Source: JALXCG01 sp026991065 [NCBI: Gemmatimonadota bacterium]
GTDB lineage: Bacteria > GCA-2686955
NCBI GenBank assembly: GCA_026991065.1
Contig: JALXCG010000858.1
Location: 1-10,065 of the forward strand
DNA: 10,065 bases
Reading direction: 5' to 3'
Shown: positions 5,960 to 10,065 of the stretch, piece by piece
Numbering within the stretch: the first letter of the stretch is position 1
Layout of the letters: the number at the start of each line of letters is the position of its first letter
Program-made: the position numbers and the translations under genes
Notes under the pieces: generated by a model
Databases searched by the model: none
Seen by the model: the letters and a program-made list of their open reading frames with translations, nothing else
Told to the model about the DNA's origin: nothing

Positions 5960-7257
5960 CAATGCAGCCGGTTTCCGCCACCGTGGACCAGCCTGCCCGC
6001 ACTGACCGTGGCGACCACCCGGCCGCGCAGGCGCTGGCCGTGAAAGGGGCTGTTCCGGGAGCGAGACGCAGAACTCGCCACGTCGTAAATGAACTCCGCC
6101 TCCGGATCGAGCAAGACCACGTCACCCCGCAAGCCGGGCTCCAGGCGACCGCGGTCGTCGAAACCGAATACCCGCGCCGGTCCGGTCGTGAAGAGGCGGA
6201 GTAGCCGCGGCAAGGAAAGATGCGGCAGCAGCACGGTGACGGCGGCGGCAAAAGCGGTCTCCAAACCGATCACGCCAAAGGGGGCCGCGCCAAAGCCCAT
6301 CTCCTTCTCATCCGGAAGATGAGGCGCATGATCGGTGGCGATGGCATCGACCGTCCCATCAATGCAGGCTTCGATCAGCGCATCGCGGTCGCTGCTGGCG
6401 CGCAGCGGGGGGTTCATCTTGTAGTTGGCGTCATAGTGACAACTGGCCACCCAATTCTCGTCGAAGAAGAGGTGGTGCGGCGTCACTTCACAAGTGACCT
6501 GGAGCCCGCGCTCGCGAGCCTCGCGAACCAGATCCATGGTCACCGCGGAGGAGGCGTGCGCGATGTGCAGATGCCCCCCGGTGATCTCCAGCAGCGCAAT
6601 ATCGCGGTGGACGATGATATCCTCCGCGCAGCGCGGCATCGCACCGAGTCCCAGGCGGGTGGCGATCACGCCCTCGTTCATGGCGCCGCCGCGGGTCAGA
6701 CCGGTGTCCTCGGCATGCTGCACGACCGGCAGCTCAAACTGCCCCGCGTATTCCAGAATTCGCCGCATCAGGCCGGAGTCCAGAATCGGGTGGCCGTCGT
6801 CGGAGAAAGCGACGCAGCCGGCCTGCGCCATCTCGCCCAGCGGAGCCATCTTGCTGCCGGCGATGTCGATTGTGGCGGCGCCGACGACGCGCAGATCCGC
6901 CAGGCCGACCTCACGCCCCCGCGCCATCACAAAGCGCACCCGCTCCTGATCATGCAGGGCGGGAACCGTGTTGGGCATCAGGCAGACCGTGGTAAACCCT
7001 CCCGCCACCGCGGCCCGCGAACCCGAGGCGATGTCCTCTTTCCACTCCTGGCCGGGCTCGCGGAAATGAGCGTGCAGGTCGATGAAGCCGGGTGCCACCA
7101 CCAGACCGGTTGCATCCAGGACCGGCACGTCGGCGTCGATTGATGAAGCCACTTCAACAATCGCGCCATCCCGAATCAGCACATCTCCTGGCAGCAGTAC
7201 ATCGCCGGCGGGATCGGCGATGCGCCCCCCGCGAATCAACAGATCAGAGCGCGCCAT
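5959..7257 (-). CDS. pyrC: Dihydroorotase, type I
   Basis: A 432-residue amidohydrolase that cyclises N-carbamoyl-L-aspartate to dihydroorotate, the third step of UMP synthesis. The metal-binding set of Bacillus/Aquifex-type (type I) dihydroorotases is complete: H62 and H64 in [11 protein letters not shown]154 in FSDDG, H181 in VVQHAED, H234 in HIAHAS, and D309 in ATDHAPH. This argues against an inactive PyrC-like partner protein. A longer reading from 7284 is possible. I prefer the ATG at 7257 because GGAGG lies 6 bases upstream and [13 protein letters not shown] is a typical beginning. It overlaps the end of pyrB by 14 bases and shares one base with the next gene. It may associate with PyrB, as in some bacteria, but the sequence does not show this. 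Confidence 0.96.
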   Translation of the reverse strand: MARSDLLIRGGRIADPAGDVLLPGDVLIRDGAIVEVASSIDADVPVLDATGLVVAPGFIDLHAHFREPGQEWKEDIASGSRAAVAGGFTTVCLMPNTVPALHDQERVRFVMARGREVGLADLRVVGAATIDIAGSKMAPLGEMAQAGCVAFSDDGHPILDSGLMRRILEYAGQFELPVVQHAEDTGLTRGGAMNEGVIATRLGLGAMPRCAEDIIVHRDIALLEITGGHLHIAHASSAVTMDLVREARERGLQVTCEVTPHHLFFDENWVASCHYDANYKMNPPLRASSDRDALIEACIDGTVDAIATDHAPHLPDEKEMGFGAAPFGVIGLETAFAAAVTVLLPHLSLPRLLRLFTTGPARVFGFDDRGRLEPGLRGDVVLLDPEAEFIYDVASSASRSRNSPFHGQRLRGRVVATVSAGRLVHGGGNRLH

Positions 7258-8203
7258 GACCAGCCTCCAGCCTTGTCTTGGCAAGCAGATAGGTCACCGC
7301 CATGCGAACCGCGACGCCATTGGTGACCTGCGACAGAATCACCGAGCCGGGAGCGTCGGCGACTCGCGAGTCCAACTCGACATTGCGGTTGATCGGCCCG
7401 GGATGCAGCACCAGAATCTCGTGCCCGGCATTTTCCAGGCGCTCCGGCGTAATCCCGAAAAGCGATGCGTATTCGCGGGTCGAGGGGAACAGCGGCACAC
7501 CCATGCGCTCCAACTGGATGCGCAAAACATTGATGATATCGGCCTCGGCCAGGGCGTCTTCGACATGGGGATAGACATCCACACCGAGTTCAGGGAGTCC
7601 CATCGGCAGGAGCGTGGGCGGGCCGCACACTCCCACTTTCGCTCCCAGTTTCAAGAGCCCGTGGATGTTGGAACGGGCAACCCGACTGTGGGCAATGTCG
7701 CCAATGATCACCACCCGGCGGTCCCGCAGATCGTCGAAGCGTTCCTGCATGGTGTAGAGGTCGAGCAGTCCCTGCGTCGGGTGCTCGTGGCAGCCGTCGC
7801 CGGCGTTCACCACATGCGCATCAACCATCTCCGCCAGGCGCCGCGGCGCTCCCGATTCCGAGTGGCGCATGACGATCATGTCAACGCGCATCGCCTCGAT
7901 GTTCTGCGCCGTATCGCGCAGGCTCTCCCCCTTCTTGACCGATGAGGTGGAGACCGCAAAGCCGATGCTGTCGGTCGACAACCGTTTTTGCGCCAACTCG
8001 AAGGACATCTTGGTGCGGGTCGAGTTCTCGAAAAAGAGGTTGGCGACCGTGAGCCCGCGCAGTGCCGGAACCTTCTTGATGGGACGATCAAGCACTTCGC
8101 GGAATTCGCGCGCGGTGCGCAGAATGAGGCGAATCTCTTCGGCGGTCAACTCTTCCAGTCCCAACAGGTCCTTGCGGGCGAGCCCGGTGGACTCGGCAAT
8201 CAT
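7244..8203 (-). CDS. pyrB: Aspartate carbamoyltransferase catalytic subunit
   Basis: A 319-residue protein of normal catalytic-chain length that condenses carbamoyl phosphate with aspartate, the committed step of pyrimidine synthesis. The carbamoyl-phosphate loop [11 protein letters not shown] (59-69, with S61-T62-R63-T64) is intact. So are the mobile lysine loop VKKGES (89-94), HPTQ (141-144), [11 protein letters not shown] (168-178), the aspartate-site segment around R228-Q230, and LHPGPINR (266-273). The STRT and KKGES features place it with aspartate rather than ornithine transcarbamylases. No pyrI regulatory subunit gene is adjacent. The ATG overlaps the pyrR stop by 4 bases (ATGA), with GGAG 8 bases upstream. 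The neighbouring pyrR and pyrC confirm the role. Confidence 0.97.
   Translation of the reverse strand: MIAESTGLARKDLLGLEELTAEEIRLILRTAREFREVLDRPIKKVPALRGLTVANLFFENSTRTKMSFELAQKRLSTDSIGFAVSTSSVKKGESLRDTAQNIEAMRVDMIVMRHSESGAPRRLAEMVDAHVVNAGDGCHEHPTQGLLDLYTMQERFDDLRDRRVVIIGDIAHSRVARSNIHGLLKLGAKVGVCGPPTLLPMGLPELGVDVYPHVEDALAEADIINVLRIQLERMGVPLFPSTREYASLFGITPERLENAGHEILVLHPGPINRNVELDSRVADAPGSVILSQVTNGVAVRMAVTYLLAKTRLEAGHGAL
7264..7268 (-). promoter_or_regulatory. Ribosome binding site deciding the pyrC start
   Basis: GGAGG on the minus strand, 6 bases before the ATG at 7257 and inside the 3' end of pyrB. It selects that ATG over the in-frame upstream codon at 7284 and is consistent with translation coupled to pyrB. 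Confidence 0.65.
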
Positions 8204-8769
8204 GACTGGGGCTCCGTGAGCGGCGGAAGATCGCAGACATAGACCACATCTTCCCCATCTGTCTCGCTCAGGTTCACTTGAATGGCTTCGGTTCGCGCGG
8301 TGGGCACGACCCGACCGACATAGTCGGGGCAGATTGGGAGTTCGCGATGTCCCCGATCGATCAAGGCCGCCAGGTGGATGCTGCGCGGGCGACCAAAGTC
8401 GATCAACACACTGATCGCGGCGCGGGCGGTGCGCCCGGTGAAGAGAACATCGTCGACCAGAATGATGTGGCGGTCGTTGATGTTGAACGGGATGCTCGTG
8501 GGGCCGACCACCGGGTGATAGGCGATGGTCTGCAGATCGTCGCGATAGAGGGTGATATCGAGGTAGCCGAAGGGCGGCGCCTCACCCTCATGGGCGGCAA
8601 TCTGTTCCACCAGGCGCTGGCCCAGGGGAACCCCCCGGGTGCGAATGCCGATGACCGCCAAGGCGTCCGTACCCTTATTGCGTTCAACGATTTCGTAAGC
8701 GATGCGAGTGATCGCGCGCCGCATGCGGTGCGCATCCATGATGCGCGCTTTGCGCTGCAGAGTCGTCAT
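8200..8769 (-). CDS. pyrR: PyrR: pyrimidine regulator / uracil phosphoribosyltransferase
   Basis: A 189-residue type I phosphoribosyltransferase of the PyrR family. PyrR binds pyr mRNA when UMP or UTP is high and lowers pyr expression; many members also convert uracil and PRPP to UMP. The PRPP loop [16 protein letters not shown] (103-118) and the family N-terminus ([24 protein letters not shown] region, 10-33) are clear. The frame stays open to 8913, but those residues would overlap the end of larC and resemble no PyrR N-terminus. The ATG at 8769 gives the right length, though its ribosome binding site is weak. It is first in the tight pyr block. The sequence does not tell whether this member regulates by RNA binding, only salvages uracil, or both. 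Confidence 0.95.
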   Translation of the reverse strand: MTTLQRKARIMDAHRMRRAITRIAYEIVERNKGTDALAVIGIRTRGVPLGQRLVEQIAAHEGEAPPFGYLDITLYRDDLQTIAYHPVVGPTSIPFNINDRHIILVDDVLFTGRTARAAISVLIDFGRPRSIHLAALIDRGHRELPICPDYVGRVVPTARTEAIQVNLSETDGEDVVYVCDLPPLTEPQS

Positions 8770-8843
8770 GTCGCTCAAGTCCGGGCTACCAGAGGCGGAT
8801 CGCAAGGGGTGAGAGTGGACCGTACGACGGCACCGACCGAGAA
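8770..8843 (-). other. larC-pyrR gap; no recognisable PyrR attenuator
   Basis: This 74-base spacer is where a pyr leader would be expected if the pyr block has its own promoter. I searched it for the Bacillus-type PyrR-binding loop (ARUCCNGNGAGGYU-like) and for a terminator hairpin with a U-run, and found neither. The only structures are small, such as a CCGT/ACGG stem. It also has no clear -10/-35 pair, so pyrR may be read from a promoter upstream of or inside larC. Confidence 0.4.
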
Positions 8844-10043
8844 TCAACCCGCTTTCGCACCGCCCCCTCCATTCTCCGCCCATTGCTGCCGCGCCGCCTC
8901 CATCACGCGCCACAAGGGCTGGTCCCGCTCGGCGGCCAGCGCCTGACAGTCGCGCAACTCCGGCGTGGCGCGCGTGGTGCCGTCCGGGAGGTGGGCGAGC
9001 TTGATTCCGACCATGCCGAAGGGGGTCTGCACGCGGCGCATTTCACGCGTCAGGAGATGCCGCTCGCAGGGATGAACGCGCACTCCCAGAGAGGTGGTTT
9101 CCCGCAGCAGAAGGGCGGCCAGTGTTTCGCGATCGCTGGGCTCGGCAATGATGCTGAAGAGAAAGCCCGGCCGCCCCCCTTTGGTGATTGCGGGAACCCA
9201 GTAGGTGTCGAGCGCCCCGGCGGCGAGAGCCTTGGCACTCACATGGGGCAACTCCTCGGGATTCATGTCATCGATGGTGGCCTCCAGCAGAAGCACTTTG
9301 CCGGCCGGCGGCGACTCACTGAAGAGGCTGGCGCGAAGCAGGTTGGGGCGGTTATTCGGGAGTGTCCGGGTACCGGCGCCGTAGCCGCTGCGTAGCGGTG
9401 TTCCACTCCAGCCCGCGGCGACCGGTCGCGCCAGCGCGGCGAGAACCGCGGCGCCGGTGGGGGTGACCAGTTCAGCACGCACGCCGCTGTGCACCAACTC
9501 GAAGCCGGAGAGCAGTTCCAGGGTCGCGGGAGCCGGTACCGGCATCAGCCCATGGGCGCACTCGACAGTGCCGGTGCCGACCTGGATGGGGGTGACCAGA
9601 ACCTGGTCGACCGCCAGCAATTCAATGGCAACGCTGACGCCGACAATGTCCACAATGGCATCGAGGGCGCCGACTTCGTGAAAGTGGATCTGCTCGACAT
9701 CCACCCCGTGGACCGCAGCTTCGGCGATCGCGAGCCGGCGGAAAATCGCCTTGGCGCGGGCCGCGGCGCCGCCCGGGAGTTCGGCGGCATCGATGATCTG
9801 CTCGATGTCGGGCAGATGGCGGTGGTGATGACCTTCGGGCGCATCGACCTGCGCATCGATGGCGGCGATGCCGTTGAGGCGGCGGGGGAGGAATTGGAGC
9901 GACCAGCCGTCGATCGGGAGGGAGTGGAGGGCGGCAAGGAGCGCCGCCTGGTCGAGACCGAGGGCGGCGAGGGCACCGAGAAGCATGTCCCCGGAGATGC
10001 CGCTCATGGGGTCGAGCAGGAGGAACTGGGAGTCTCTTTTCAT
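8844..10043 (-). CDS. larC: LarC, nickel-pincer cofactor biosynthesis (nickel insertion)
   Basis: A 399-residue protein of the LarC family, the CTP-dependent enzyme that inserts nickel into the pincer nucleotide made by LarB and LarE for lactate racemase (LarA) and its homologues. Family features in order: LLLDPMSGISGDM (8-20) at the N-terminus, a His-rich stretch HHHRH (72-76), IHFHEVGALDAIVDI (119-133), TPTGAA (194-199), ATIDDMNPE (255-263), and KGGRPG (288-293). It is one continuous frame, unlike the Lactobacillus plantarum gene, where full-length LarC needs a ribosomal frameshift. The frame is open upstream to the window edge, but MKRDSQFLLLDPMSGISGDM is the usual N-terminus. No Shine-Dalgarno sequence is visible in the 22 bases before it. 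No larA, larB or larE is present here. Confidence 0.92.
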   Translation of the reverse strand: MKRDSQFLLLDPMSGISGDMLLGALAALGLDQAALLAALHSLPIDGWSLQFLPRRLNGIAAIDAQVDAPEGHHHRHLPDIEQIIDAAELPGGAAARAKAIFRRLAIAEAAVHGVDVEQIHFHEVGALDAIVDIVGVSVAIELLAVDQVLVTPIQVGTGTVECAHGLMPVPAPATLELLSGFELVHSGVRAELVTPTGAAVLAALARPVAAGWSGTPLRSGYGAGTRTLPNNRPNLLRASLFSESPPAGKVLLLEATIDDMNPEELPHVSAKALAAGALDTYWVPAITKGGRPGFLFSIIAEPSDRETLAALLLRETTSLGVRVHPCERHLLTREMRRVQTPFGMVGIKLAHLPDGTTRATPELRDCQALAAERDQPLWRVMEAARQQWAENGGGGAKAG

Positions 10044-10065
10044 GGGAGGTCCAGGTGATTGATCT

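Noticed and set aside
5960-5962. TTG as the start of the TPR lipoprotein
   Set aside because: An ATG follows immediately and forms a TGATG overlap with the pyrC stop, a common coupled junction. The TTG would add only one residue.
6220-7143. A 307-codon open frame on the plus strand
   Set aside because: It is antisense to pyrC and has no domain signature. The pyrC strand carries complete catalytic motifs.
7258-7284. Nine-codon N-terminal extension of PyrC
   Set aside because: The ATG at 7257 has GGAGG 6 bases upstream, and dihydroorotases begin with a short segment like [13 protein letters not shown].
8770-8913. N-terminal extension of PyrR by 48 codons
   Set aside because: It would overlap larC by 70 bases, its sequence is low-complexity Gly/Arg-rich, and the PyrR family begins where the ATG at 8769 places it.
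9829-9849. His-rich stretch of LarC as a repeat or a separate metal-binding peptide
   Set aside because: The HHHRH stretch sits within the expected LarC fold and is a common feature of nickel-handling LarC proteins, not a separate element.
1-10065. CRISPR array, tRNA/rRNA gene, transposon ends or a defence/secretion island
   Set aside because: I saw no regularly spaced repeats, cloverleaf-like sequence, transposase motifs or terminal inverted repeats with target duplications. The window is almost entirely coding housekeeping and envelope genes on one strand with similar codon use.

Overview
The window is a GC-rich, almost fully coding stretch in which every convincing gene lies on the minus strand. 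In transcription order (right to left) it carries larC, pyrR, pyrB, pyrC, a TPR lipoprotein gene, a fused pyrK-pyrD gene, an rlpA-like lipoprotein gene, an M29 aminopeptidase gene, and the first codons of one more gene that runs off the left edge. The lipoproteins and the RlpA-type peptidoglycan enzyme point to a diderm bacterium. The TPR lipoprotein begins, just after its lipidated cysteine, with an AYYNTLYNAR-type motif that I associate with FCB-group and related uncultured phyla (Gemmatimonadota-, Eisenbacteria- or Latescibacteria-like). That placement is recollection plus inference, not proof.

Right part (8200-10043): larC, for nickel-pincer cofactor synthesis, is followed after 74 bases by pyrR. 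Centre (2229-8203): pyrR, pyrB, pyrC, the TPR lipoprotein and pyrKD form a very tight block. The junctions are a 4-base ATGA overlap, a 14-base overlap, a 1-base TGATG overlap and another 4-base ATGA overlap, so translational coupling is likely. PyrB and PyrC make dihydroorotate from carbamoyl phosphate and aspartate. The PyrK-PyrD fusion would oxidise it to orotate with NAD+. PyrR is the expected regulator or uracil salvage enzyme. carAB, pyrE and pyrF are not in the window.

Left part (1-2219): rlpA follows pyrKD after 9 bases. A 123-base gap with GC-rich hairpins precedes the aminopeptidase. The 364 bases from 38 to 401 hold no convincing complete gene. They contain two GC-rich hairpins just past the aminopeptidase stop, a doubtful 61-codon frame, and a structured leader in front of the left-edge gene.

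Most of this is housekeeping. The points that stand out are the single-chain PyrK-PyrD, the envelope lipoproteins wired into a pyrimidine operon, and the CTP-using LarC upstream of pyrR. I see no CRISPR array, mobile element, tRNA, rRNA, or sign of a new defence or secretion system.
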